Source: Eucommia ulmoides
Taxonomy: Eukaryota > Streptophyta > Magnoliopsida > Garryales > Eucommiaceae
NCBI GenBank assembly: GCA_016647705.1
Contig: CM028328.1
Span: 10,060,614-10,124,613 of the forward strand
Reading direction: 5' to 3'
DNA: 64,000 nt
The notes beneath the pieces are model-generated. The model was not told the DNA's origin, did not search any database, and worked only from the letters and a program-made list of their open reading frames with translations. Position 1 is the stretch's first letter, and every line of letters starts with the position of its first letter. The translations under genes were made by a program, and so were the position numbers. Of the stretch, positions 46,700-56,854 are shown piece by piece.

Positions 46700-47283
46700 T
46701 CCTGTTACTTGCAAAACCGTGAGTTCTAATAGGAAACACCGGTATGGTGTCGGTCAAAGAACCTCCGGCGTGATAATAAGTTAATCTAATATATGGAGAA
46801 AGTTGTACACAGATTGAATCGTAAATATTATTAGTGGTATCTACCCTTTTTATAGGCTCATAGATATGCTGTTGTTACTTTGGAGAGGTCGCCAACTCCT
46901 TCATACGCTCTTAACGGCTTAGAAGATAACTAATATCCTCATGATCTCAGGGGAGATCACTGTAACGGTCCCTATTAATTATGGGCCGTTACAGTCAATA
47001 TGGCTCATCTCCTCAAGTGTAGGGGAGTCATTCAAGTTGGGCTGACCTATTTGTTCCTTGGCCGTTGACACTGTGGGTTTGAATATACCTAATATACGGG
47101 CCTCTTTATGGGGCTGTTAATCTTGCTCAAAAGGCCGCTGAAGCTACCACCTAAGTGAGCTTGTCATACTTCAATCCAGATAACCCATTGGGTCTGTTTG
47201 TTACGAATCAAAATTCATACCCGATCCGACCCGTTTAAGGCTCAATGCCTATGTTAGTTATGAGTAGGAGTTTTTCCATATCA
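46700..47283 (-). mobile_element. 3' LTR of the Tat-type gypsy element (left end approximate)
   Basis: On the minus strand a purine tract AGGAGGGCAAA (47294-47284) is followed by TGATATGGAAAAACTCC, the likely LTR start. A TATA box (TATAAAAAG, about 46854-46846) lies inside, followed by a leader with GCCGGAGGTTCTTTGACCG, typical of Tat/Ogre-type LTRs. The 3' boundary (46670-46760) cannot be fixed because the 5' LTR is outside the window. It lies within about 200 bp of the IF-2 promoter. Confidence 0.65.
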
Positions 47284-47336
47284 TTTGCCCTCCTGACTTT
47301 TGCGACGATTTGAGAGAAGAGAGGCGAAAGATCATT

Positions 47337-47412
47337 TCTATTTCACGTAAGTTCTTTTCAATTCTATTTCACGTAAGTTCTTTTCATTTCTATTTCGCGT
47401 AAGTTCTTTTCT
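47337..47412 (+). repeat. Triplicated 25-bp unit with splice-donor consensus
   Basis: TTCTATTTC(A/G)CGTAAGTTC followed by TTTTC occurs three times head to tail. Each unit contains GTAAGT, the ideal plant 5' splice site. It sits in the leader of the first antisense gene, before a candidate acceptor (CCTTCAG, about 47422-47428). Confidence 0.8.
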
Positions 47413-47487
47413 TCCCTTAATCCTTCAGTAGCACTTTGATTCTTCATATTTATTTTGCATTGTGATTGTTGTTTGTCTTATCGCACA

Positions 47488-49785
47488 ATGTCATTGAGTC
47501 AATTGAATAGCCCTGCCGAAGCTGGTTCGTCGTCAAATCCTATAGTGGAACAGACAACGACGACTTAGACTACTCTACACTTTAATCCCTCAGAAAACAA
47601 AAAGGATCATGGTGCGAGCAAATTTCCACAGGAATGACTTTCACCATTTAGGGAGCAATATAACATTCCTTCATCAGTGTCGATTAGGGTTCCGTCTGAG
47701 AACGATCGCCCTCATAACACTAAAGAAAACGAAATATGCCTTTATCTATGGATGTTTAAGTACAGACTCACTCTCCATTTTTCCCCATTCCTTTGTAATT
47801 TTTTTCGCCAACTGGAGATTACTCCTGCTCAGTTAACCCCGAATAGTTTTCACCAAATTATGGGAGCTATAACCTTTGCTAGAATAAATGAGGCACCCCT
47901 TACTGTTGATACAATTAGGAGTATTGGACACCTGAAATTCCTCACCAGTACCCAAAGGTATTACCTTTTGATTCCCAAAAAGTTTTTTTTTTCTCACCGA
48001 TTTTCCAGCCAAAGTGAGAGACTGGCAACCATGGTACCTCTTCTTCTCTGGTGATTGGGAATTCTTTCCTGAAGAGATGGGGCAGCCCTCAATTGTGCTG
48101 AGGCGCTTCAGTACCCCAAGTAATTTCCCATCACTCACTTAACAGTCTGATTCTTGTTTGAAATTATGTTTAAGTGATATTAATCTTTTTTCCTGGGATT
48201 TCAAATGCAGATAATAGTGTTTATCGAAGTCTTGGCCTCACATCCAGAATCAAGGAAGAATTGGAAAGATTGTTGGTCCCAGCGGAGCATCCTTACAAAG
48301 AATTAACTTATCGTCCATTTGACAAGCCTGAAATGGATCTATCCCACTTCAATGAATTGGCCGAGCTCCAAATAGGCACAAAGAAGAGGAAAAGACCAAC
48401 AAAGAATCTCGCCAAGAAGACTGGTTAGTCGTTAACCCAACCTGCATTCCATACTACCACCAGTCTAGCGACCTCACATCCTTTTGAGACTCCTGCTATC
48501 CCATAAGTCCATCAACTAGTCCTCCATGTTGATCCAGATGATGTGGTGTCGGATGATGAATTTCAGCCTTTGAGTGTACGTAGGCGGAGATTAATTTCGG
48601 TTACAGTACCGCCCCTGACCGCTTCCAATGTGCAAGTACATATGGAACCAGAATCTGCTTCAAGATCAGCATACATTCCCGTTGTCGATCTTCCCTCCAT
48701 CAGTCATCAATCCTCCCCAACCCCTACTCTCAATCAGAGGACTACCAGCGGGCGAGGTATGACGAAACAGCAAATGTGTCAACTCATTGACGAGGTTGGG
48801 CCTTCTATCCCAAGTTATCACGCTATTTTTGATGATACCATCAAGTTTCTTTACGAACAGTCTTGGGATGAAGACAAAAAGAGGACCGAGGGTCGGAACA
48901 AACCCGAGATATTCCGGATGGTGATCTACGCTTTTCTCCAGGTAATTATACAACTCTTATCACCTTTTTTTTTTTTAAATTTCGTTGAACTGATTGGTTG
49001 ATCATTCTGTTAACGGTTTTATTGTCATAATGTATGCACATGTCTTTTGCCTTGGTTAACTGCGCTGAGGATGAAAATGAATTGGATGCCCAGCTGATGC
49101 GCCAGATGACTGAGTTCAGCAAACTGGAAGAAAAAAACCAAGTCTTGGAGAATGAAAAGCTGAGCCTAGCTACAGATCTTGCACTGGCTAGATCTTCTAA
49201 AGAACAGTATAAGGTTAAGTTGCATACAGGTAATGAACAAAGGGAAACCCTTCAAAAAAGTAATGCGCTCTTCTGCTCAGAGAATAGCGAGCTCATAATA
49301 AAGATTACAGCTGTTAGAGAAGAGTGTTCGTCTTTGAGGGATGAAACTCGCACCTTACCTGAAGAACTCAGCTCAACTCGCTTAATAATAGAACAAAAGA
49401 ATGTTGATCTAAAGGATAAGAACATTGTCCTCCAAACCAAAGATGATGTGCTTTGGGAAAAAGAGATCGCCCTTCAGCAACTACAATCGAAAACGATCGC
49501 CTGATAGCCTAACTTTCAGCCATGATCAGTAAATCCCAACAGGATATTGAGATCCTATGGAAACACTTCAAGGGTAAGTCAAAGAAACTTCAGAAAGTCG
49601 ATTTCTCCTACTGTCAAAGGCGGGTCGCAGATGAATTCCCTGACTTGGACCTTTCTTTCTTGGTGGTGGAGCTTGAAGATGGGCCAGAAAGAGAAAATGT
49701 TGAGAGAGGCGAGAATGTGATTGTTGAAGGTGAAGAGGAATTATCCGTATCGGCAGCTGAGGTGCCAGTGGAGAGCTCAGTATAG
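47488..49785 (+). pseudogene. Antisense gene 1 of the Tat element (Transposase_28-like, coiled coil)
   Basis: Opposite in strand to the host element. The ATG at 47488 (MSLSQLNSPAEAGSSSNP) opens a frame with stops near 47563 and 47632. A region follows whose LYLWMFKYRLTLHFSPF and LEITPAQLTPNSFHQIMGA resemble the 'putative gypsy type transposon' family (PF04195). A frameshift leads into WQPWYLFFSGDWEFFPEEMG, then a GT-AG intron (about 48119-48208) and an exon with YRSLGLTSRIKEELERLL. After more stops comes a segment at 48543-48940, an intron, and a long Glu/Lys/Leu heptad region (49034-49504, 49522-49785) that is clearly coiled-coil. Role unknown; similar antisense frames are known in Tat elements such as Grande. 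Non-functional copy. Confidence 0.7.
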
Positions 49786-50088
49786 ACCCTGAACCAAGCC
49801 TCATCGACTGACATTACTACCGTGCTGATGTCAAATCAACCAATCGTCATCGATCAGAGCACCACTCTCTGAGCTATTTTCCTGTCTTTTCAACTTTTAT
49901 TTTTGCACGTCTGTGATTAATTTTTAGTAATGATAATACTTTACCATTATGACCTGTATCTGAACAGTAACCGTCGTTTTAAGTTTCGAGAATTTATTAT
50001 AATTGTAGTACATTTTTATTAGTACACGTAATCTGTACATTTAATGCATTCTTTTTTATGCTTCATTTCCTTCTCTCTCCTCAATTGT

Positions 50089-50098
50089 TTGGCTATTT
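50089..50098 (+). promoter_or_regulatory. TATA-like box of antisense gene 2
   Basis: GGCTATTTAAAGCC lies about 105 bases before the ATG at 50197, followed by a CT-rich leader (CAAACCCTCTCTTTCG), the usual form of a plant core promoter. Confidence 0.5.
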
Positions 50099-50196
50099 AA
50101 AGCCAAAGCAAGAATTTGAAAATTCTTCACAAACTCAAACCCTCTCTTTCGAATTCTTGAATTCTCTTATTTCTTTTTTCCATACCTTTTGCAACC

Positions 50197-50658
50197 ATGG
50201 CATCCTGTTCATAGATTAATTCTTTTGCTTTTGAGATGATTCAATCTGAGAGAAGCGTCAAGATAGATTTGGGAGATCGTTTCCATTCCCTAATGACGGT
50301 GGTAAAAACAGCTATGAAGGAACACCCTCGTCTGCGTGCCCTTGAGGAGGCTTTCGCTGTCTTTTCTTCCATCGAAGCAACATATTTTCAAGCGAGCTCA
50401 CGTCTTTATGAACTTAGGGAGGAGATGAAACGAAGTGAGCGGAGCAAGCGAGATCTGGTCGTTGGCCTTTACTATCACAAGCTCTTCATCGATACCATCA
50501 AGGCGAAAAGAGACAAACTCCTGGAAAATAACGAATTCAAGAAGGCCAAGATTCGTGATTTGATCAACAAACTCAGCAAATATGAGGAGCACGCATTCTA
50601 CTTCTCCAACTCAAATTTAGAGAATATGGGTTCGCCTACTTCTCTAGAGTCTGAATGA
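50197..50658 (+). pseudogene. Antisense gene 2 of the Tat element (small helical protein)
   Basis: ATGGCATCCTGTTCATAG at 50197 has a stop at codon 6. The same frame then runs open without interruption to 50658 (another ATG at 50236 would give 140 residues). The product would be about 153 residues, charged and helical (REEMKRSERSKRDLVVG, KAKRDKLLENNEFKKAK), with heptad-like spacing, no membrane segment and no domain I recognise. It lies between the first antisense gene and the 75-bp array. A single nonsense change in an otherwise intact frame suggests recent loss, or use of the second ATG. Confidence 0.55.
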
Positions 50659-51265
50659 AGCCCCTCTCTCAACCCTGATTAAAGATGAAGAAAAAAAAAT
50701 CTTCTTTTTGCTTGTCTTATTTTTATTTTAATTTGGATGAACAGTCTTATTTCTATTCAGTCTTGTTTATGTTCTTCTTTTTCATTTTGTTCCCTTATAC
50801 CTTTTTTTTTTTTTTTTGTGAATGAAAATATATGGATGGGGTTCTTGATACGATACGATCTTGGTACATTCTTGATTTCTTGATCCTGGATTGGTTCTTT
50901 AACTTATTCGAGTTTACCCCTATTTGCCCTCCTTCATAACTAGGTTAATAAAGTTGAACTAGCTGTTAGGCCTATGACAACAAGTTGAATATATATAATT
51001 CCTTAGTTGTAGAAAAAAATCTATAAGATAATCAGTCTCAATCCTACCAATAAGGTAAGTTTTCTGGGTATTTCATATGGATGGACTTGGTGACAAAAAA
51101 TAGATAATGGAAATAAAATTCCTTGTGAGTTGTAAGTGACTCGAATAGGGTCAACCAAAGTTGAGTTGTTCTGTATTACGGACATTTGCCAGGCTAAGTA
51201 ACGAAAACCAACCAGAGCACAGCTTAAGATGCGAACTGAAGTACTTGTTCAAAATCTGGTCAGAT
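50659..51265. other. Untranslated region of the Tat element
   Basis: AT-rich, with a T run at 50799-50817. No frame recognised. It links antisense gene 2 to the tandem array. Confidence 0.4.
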
Positions 51266-51267
51266 GA

Positions 51268-51858
51268 CGTTGGGCTGAGGTATCTAGACGACAAGATCAG
51301 TTTCAGGTCAGATCATTGCTCTGAATTAGCAAACTCATTTGGTTGCTGGGCTGAGGTGCCCAGTTAAGTTCTAAGCTTATATGCTCAATTAGACTCTAAG
51401 TTAGAGAACTCAATTGTTTGCTGGGCTAGGGTGCCCAGTTTATCGCTAAGCTTATATGCTCAGTTAAACTCTAAGTTAGAGAACTCAATTGTTTCCTGGG
51501 CTGAGGTTCCTAGTTAATCGCTGAGCTTACATGCTCAGTTAAACTCTGAGTTAGAGAACTCAGTTGTTTGCTGGGCTGAGGTGCCTAGTTAATCGTTGAG
51601 CTTACACACTCAGTTAAACTCTGAGTTAGAGAACTCAGTTGTTTACTGGGCTGAGGTGCTCAGTTAATTGCGGAGCTTACACACTCAGTTAAACTTGGAG
51701 TTAGAGAACTCAGTTATTTACTGGGCTGAGGTGCCCAGTTAATCGTTGAGATTACATGCTCAATTAAACACTAAGTTAGAGAACTCAGTTGTTTGCTGGG
51801 TTGAGGTGCCTAGTTAATCGCTGAGCTTACATGCTTAGTTATCTGTAGCATACTTATT
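51268..51858. repeat. 75-bp tandem array in the 3' UTR of the Tat element
   Basis: The anchor CTGGGCTGAGGTGCCCAG (or a variant) starts at 51346, 51421, 51496, 51571, 51646, 51721 and 51796: exactly 75 bp apart each time. The array holds nearly eight units, the outer ones more diverged. The monomer contains CTGGGC...GCCCAG, GAGC-TTACAT-GCTC and CTGAGTT-AGAG-AACTCAG, three separate inverted repeats. Hypervariable tandem repeats in this position are known for Tat elements and can give rise to satellites. Confidence 0.92.
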
Positions 51859-52019
51859 TTGAGTTGTTAAGTGTTTAGAAATTGTAGAAACATAATAATG
51901 CAATGATAAATGGTCGTAAATTTGAAAGGGAGAAAATTTATTTTCTTTATTCAAAATGTTTTCTCAAAACAAGAGGTAATAATTTCAAAATACCAAATAG
52001 GAATTTAGAAAAAATGATC

Positions 52020-52243
52020 AAGAATTCATACGAAATACTTGCGGAGATGGAAGATGTTCCAGGATCTGGGGATAGCTACTCCGTCAAGATCTTCAAGCCA
52101 ATAGGTGCTTGGTCTATTTACTTTGGTTACATAGTAAGGGTCTTTCCAGTTTGGAGCTAGCTTTCCAAGGTGAGCTTCTGGGCGATGAGGTATTACCCTT
52201 CGAAGTACCAGGCCACCTACGGTAAAGTATCGTGGACGGACTG
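52020..52243 (-). pseudogene. Gypsy integrase C-terminal end
   Basis: The minus strand shows VLRRVIPHRPEAHLGKL, PNWKDPYYVTKV, TYWLEDLDG and HLRKYF, the C-terminal signature of Tat-type integrases. It joins the segment starting at 53912, the two being separated by the 52244 insertion. Confidence 0.85.
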
Positions 52244-53911
52244 TGTAATATCCCGAAAATTTATATTTTTGAAAATATTGTTTTATATCTTTGGGATTGG
52301 TTGTAATTAATGGTATAAATAAACATTTGATAATTTATGTGGGTTGAAAGTGTAATTTTAAGGTCTAATAACAATATTATGTAATACTTGGGGGTGTTTG
52401 TGTAATTTCAAATAAAAAGCTTGCATGCATTGCATGAAAACTAGAGCATGTGTAAGGGCTACCTAGTAGGTTGGAAACGTGTGAAAGAAAATGAGAAAGG
52501 AAGAAGATGAGATGGGTAGGTGGGTCCCATTTTTTTTTATCATTATAATTGTGTGTTGTGAAATTGGTTTTGGGGGGAGGAGAAGAAGTCAAAGCAAATA
52601 ATGGTGTAAGAGGGCAACCTACGTGGGTCCCACGTAAAATACACATATAGATGGAAAGAGAGCCGAAAGATGGAGAGGGGTGGGTCCCACGTGTAATGAT
52701 ATTACACTGTACATATTATTATGCATAAATAGATATGAGGGAGCCGAGAGATTGAGGGAGGAAAGAGCAGATAAGGCAGTTGACGCAAAAAAATAAAATA
52801 AAAGGGAGAACAAAAAGAATACGCAAAAAAGAACAGAGGAAGAACAGTGGCGGGAGAAATATAATTTCTAATTCTAATTTTTAGATTCAGTTAGAATTTC
52901 TAATCTTTTTAATATATGTATTTAATTTTTCTATTGTGTGATTCATGCTATTATTATTGTTGAATTTTAACTATTAAATTTCATGAAATAATTATGATTA
53001 TATAAAACTATGTGGGAGTCATGCTAAGGTGTTTTATTTGTGGAGTTAATTAAATGCACGTATTAAAGGGGTTAGAGTTCTACTGAGTGTTGGCTCACAG
53101 CCCTACAGTTTTGATTACAGGGCCGGTGAGAGGAAAACGGCGACGGGAATTTTAGTTAAATTTCTATTTAAAATTTTAATAGTTGTATTTATTATTTACC
53201 ATTGTAAATTCGATTCGATAAATTGATAAATTATAAATTTGATAATTCCAACTATCGTCGTCATGTGTAAACTTTATCAGATTTTTATTAATTAAAATAT
53301 TGATTATTTAGTAAAATTATCGTCGTCGATAAATAAAATTGTCGCTTCGTGAATCCGATAGGCTTAGGTTATACGTGTTTTGAATATTATTTCACTCCAG
53401 TGTAACCAATAATTGATTATTCAAAATTACTATTAAATTGATATATATAATTGTTATAATATAGTTATGTCGCACCATAACTTTTTAAATATATTTAAGT
53501 TATTATGCGTAATATATAATTTAAAATTATGGCTACAGTAACAATTTGTCGTAGGTTCAAAATATAGGCTTAACCACCATACTGTTGCAGTAAAATTTCT
53601 CACGAAATAAAGTATTAGTGATTCTCCATAGGCTTGGGCCGTATTGAAAAATTTAAATAGATAATTATAATTGTCGTCATAGCGTTGCTAAATTTATTGG
53701 ATTTTATAGAATAAAATATTGGTCGTTCGGTGTTAGTGTTAATTCTCTATGGGGAGAAACCGTGTGACGGCCCTGGGAAACCGAGTCGTTACAGGTAGTA
53801 TCGGAGCTGAATTGTTAATAATTCTAATTTATTTATAAACGGTGAAATATTTGGGACAAAATTCTCTATAGGAGAAACCAAGTAATGGCTCTAGGAAATC
53901 GGGTCGTTATT
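52244..53911 (+). mobile_element. Gypsy LTR insertion: one LTR, primer-site stub, second LTR end
   Basis: Flanked by GACTG on both sides (52239-52243 and 53912-53916). It starts TGTAATATCCCG. A first LTR ends ...GAGTCGTTACA at 53793, followed by GGTAGTATCGGAGCTG, close to the initiator-Met primer site. About 25 bases later a second, shorter copy of the LTR end runs to 53911 (GGAGAAACCAAGTAATGGCTC...GGGTCGTTATT). This is a 5' LTR plus the 3' edge of the 3' LTR with everything between deleted, rather than a clean solo LTR. A TATA-like GCATAAATAG lies near 52722. Same family as 33493-34355. Confidence 0.85.
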
Positions 53912-54840
53912 GACTGCATGATTGAACATTCGTGCTATCCTTGACTTGTAAGCTGCTATCTGCACCAGTGACTTGTCTCACTTCTTTTCCAATTGGTCTA
54001 TTTCTTCTCATATGAGTTCTTTATTTTTCACCAGGTTGATCGTCTCATCTCTTCTAGATGGCATCTCTATCTCTACTGGAACGACAACTTTAGTTCCATA
54101 AGTTAAGGAGAAGGGAGTTTCTCCAGTTATAGACGTTGGGGTGGTACGGTGAGCCCATAATACTCCAAGGAATTCTTTCACTCACTTTCCTTTGGCATCG
54201 TCTAGTAATTTCTTAAACGCCTCTTTGATGGAATGGTTTGTTACCTCTGCTTACCCATTGGCTTGTGGATATGCTGGACTGGACGTCCGATGTTGAATCT
54301 TTAACTCATTGTACATTCAAGCCACTTTACCACCAGTAAAAGGTGTCCCATTATCAGAAGTGAGAACCGTAGGTATGCAAAAATGACAGACGATGTTTTT
54401 CCAAAGAAAAATCTTTACTTCATTTTCTCCCATTGTTGCAAATGTTTCCGCTTCGACCCATTTGGTGAAATTTATCAATTACCATCAGTAGGTACTTTTT
54501 GTTTCCAGGTGATGGTGTAAATGGCCCCAACACATCCATCCCTCATTGAGTAAATGGCCATGGGCTAATTATTGGAGTTTGTTGTTGAGCAGGAACTTTG
54601 ATGTCATTTGAGAATCGTTGACATTTGTCACACTTTTTGACATAACACTTTGTGTACCAAGGTTCTTCTCCCTTGACATAACACTTCGGTCCTAAACAAA
54701 GTAACAATGGCTGGAAAAAAGATCGTATATACAATTTATCGATGGTTAACACATACCTTAACGATTTGTATAAGACCCTCCTGGCAGTGTCCTTGTCGTC
54801 TGGCAGAACTCCATAATTCAAATACTATACTATAGGGGTT
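53912..54840 (-). pseudogene. Gypsy integrase, zinc finger and core
   Basis: From 54821: MNYGVLPDDKDTARRVLYKS, with a zinc-finger tail CDKCQRFSND (54625-54596) and the SPWPFTQ start of the core. The core continues with AHRTTPTSITGETPFSLTYG and PVEIEMPS (54170-54030). Several in-frame stops (for example after DDAKGK) inactivate it. Confidence 0.88.
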
Positions 54841-55025
54841 CTTCGATCTTCTTCTTGATCCAGTTGGCCTATGTATGCACATTGGCTAACTGGAAAGACA
54901 ACAGACGGTTGATCGAGAAACTCCACTAGTTCAGATTTCTGATCTGCCCCCAAAGTAGAGGCTAATACAGACAAGGCTTCTGCCTTGGTGTTCTCAGCCC
55001 TTGGAATAGCTTCAAAGTTGCAGCT

Positions 55026-55460
55026 CTAGAATAGGGAGGTCAGTTCTTTCACTTTTTTGGCGTAAAGTCGCAACTTTTCTCCATTAATGATGAACAACCA
55101 ATTAATTTGGTTGACCACCAATTGGGAGTCTGATTTCACCTCCAAATGTTGGGCCCCCATTTCCTTTGCAAGAGTTAACCCAATAATTACAGCTTCGTAT
55201 TCAGCTTCATTGGTGAAGGTCTGAAAACAATGTTGTACCACTTTTTTAAGCTAATATCCCTCGGGCTTTTGAAGGACTATTCCTACACCACACCTCATCA
55301 TGTTTGAAATGCCATCAACCCATAACTTCCATGGAGCAATGGATAGGGAAGTCGCTTCTTTGTTCAATGGAGGGGTCAGTTCAGTAATGAAGTCAACCAA
55401 AGCTTGTCCTTTGATTGCTACCCTAGGCTTGTATTTGATGAAGAATTCACCTAGTTCCAC
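55026..55460 (-). pseudogene. Second (archaeal-type) RNase H of the gypsy element
   Basis: LWVDGISNMMRCGVGIVLQ (about 55320-55265) then NEAEYEAVIIGLTLAKEMGA and VKSDSQLVVNQI (55205-55110). The pattern WVDG...N...EAEYEA...SDSQLVVNQ is the RVT_3-type domain that Tat elements acquired in addition to their own RNase H. Confidence 0.85.
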
Positions 55461-55463
55461 AAT

Positions 55464-56850
55464 TCATTTCATAAGGCGACCAGAAGCTTCTGGTATGTGC
55501 ATTATCCCTTGGAGTGGGTACGAGGTCAGCACATTAATTACATGTGCCTGAAAATATGGTCTGAGCTTCCGTGCTGCAGTTACCAGAGCCAAAGCCAATA
55601 TTTCCAACTCCGTATAACGAGTTTCTACTAGAACCAATGATTTGCCGATGTAGTACACCGGTCTTTTCCCTCCTGCTAGTTCTTGGACCAGTGCAATACT
55701 CACTGCTACAGATGTCACCGCCAAATAGATGCTCAGTTCTTCTCCTGGGTTTTCTTTGGCCAACATCTCTACTGAGCCCAAGTACTCTTTGATGGATTGA
55801 AAGACACGCTCACAGTTATCATACCACTAAAAGGTTTTATTTCCTTTCAAGATCTTGAAGAAATGAGCACACCTATCAGTAAATTTTGAGATGAATCTGT
55901 TCATCATAGCTAATCTACCAGTGAACACTTGGACTTTTCTTATAGTTACAGGAGAATTAAGATTTTTGACAGCTTCTATCTGCCTAGAATCCACCATGAT
56001 GCCGGACTGTTTAACCACAAAACCCAGGAATTTGCCAAATATGACACTAAAAACGTACTTTTCAGGACTCAACTTCATGTTATACTTTCTTAGAACAACA
56101 AAAGCCTCTGCTACATGGCTGAGGTGATCCTCATACTTGGAGCTTTTGACGAGCATATCGTCTATATAAACCTCCATAGTGGCTCCAATTTAATCTTAAA
56201 AAATGTGGTTCTCCAACCACTGATAAGTAGCTCCTTTATTTCTCAAACCAAATGGTATTACCTTATGACAGTAAGTACTTTTTGGCATAATGAATGACGT
56301 CCCTTCCTCGTCCTGCTAATCCATACGAATTTGATTGTAGTCTGCATAAGCATCCTTCATGGTCAAGTGTTGGTGCCCAGTTGCAGCATCAAACCTTTTG
56401 GTCTATCATCAGCATCGAATAGCAATCTTTCGGGCATGCTTGATTAAGATCAGTGAAGTCCACACACATTCTCCACTTTCCATTCTTGTTATTTACTAGA
56501 ACTGAATTGGCCAACCACCTTAGGTACATCACCTCCCTGATGTGGCCAATAGAGAACAATATTTTTACTTCGGCTTCAATCACTTTCTCTTTCTCAAGAT
56601 TGAAGGTCCTCATTTTTTGCCGTACTGTAGGGTAAAACCTAAAAATATTCAGGCGATGTACTGCAATGTTTGGACTGATTCCTTCCATATCTTCAAGAGC
56701 CTATGTGAAAACGTCCAGGTTCTTTTAGAACAGCTTGCTGATCTCGTTGGCCTCAATCTGACTTAATAATCCTCTAATCATAAGATTCTGAGCCCCTTCA
56801 TTAAAGTGATCTGCCTCACTTGCTCGGCGGGTTGGATCGCACTTGCGTGT
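55464..56850 (-). pseudogene. Gypsy reverse transcriptase and native RNase H
   Basis: RT runs from about 56688 (VLVNNKNGKWRMCVDFTDLN, KDCYSM) through the YIDDMLVKS catalytic box (56170) and ILKGNKTF. RNase H (55781-55464) has ELSIYLAVTSVAVSIALVQE and VYYIGKSLVLVETRYTELE. Upstream, 56850-56700 is the protease-RT linker. Frameshifts and stops occur between blocks. Confidence 0.88.
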
Positions 56851-56854
56851 TCCC

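Noticed and set aside
51268..51858. CRISPR-like array
   Set aside because: No unique spacers; it is a plain tandem repeat with constant 75-bp period in plant DNA.
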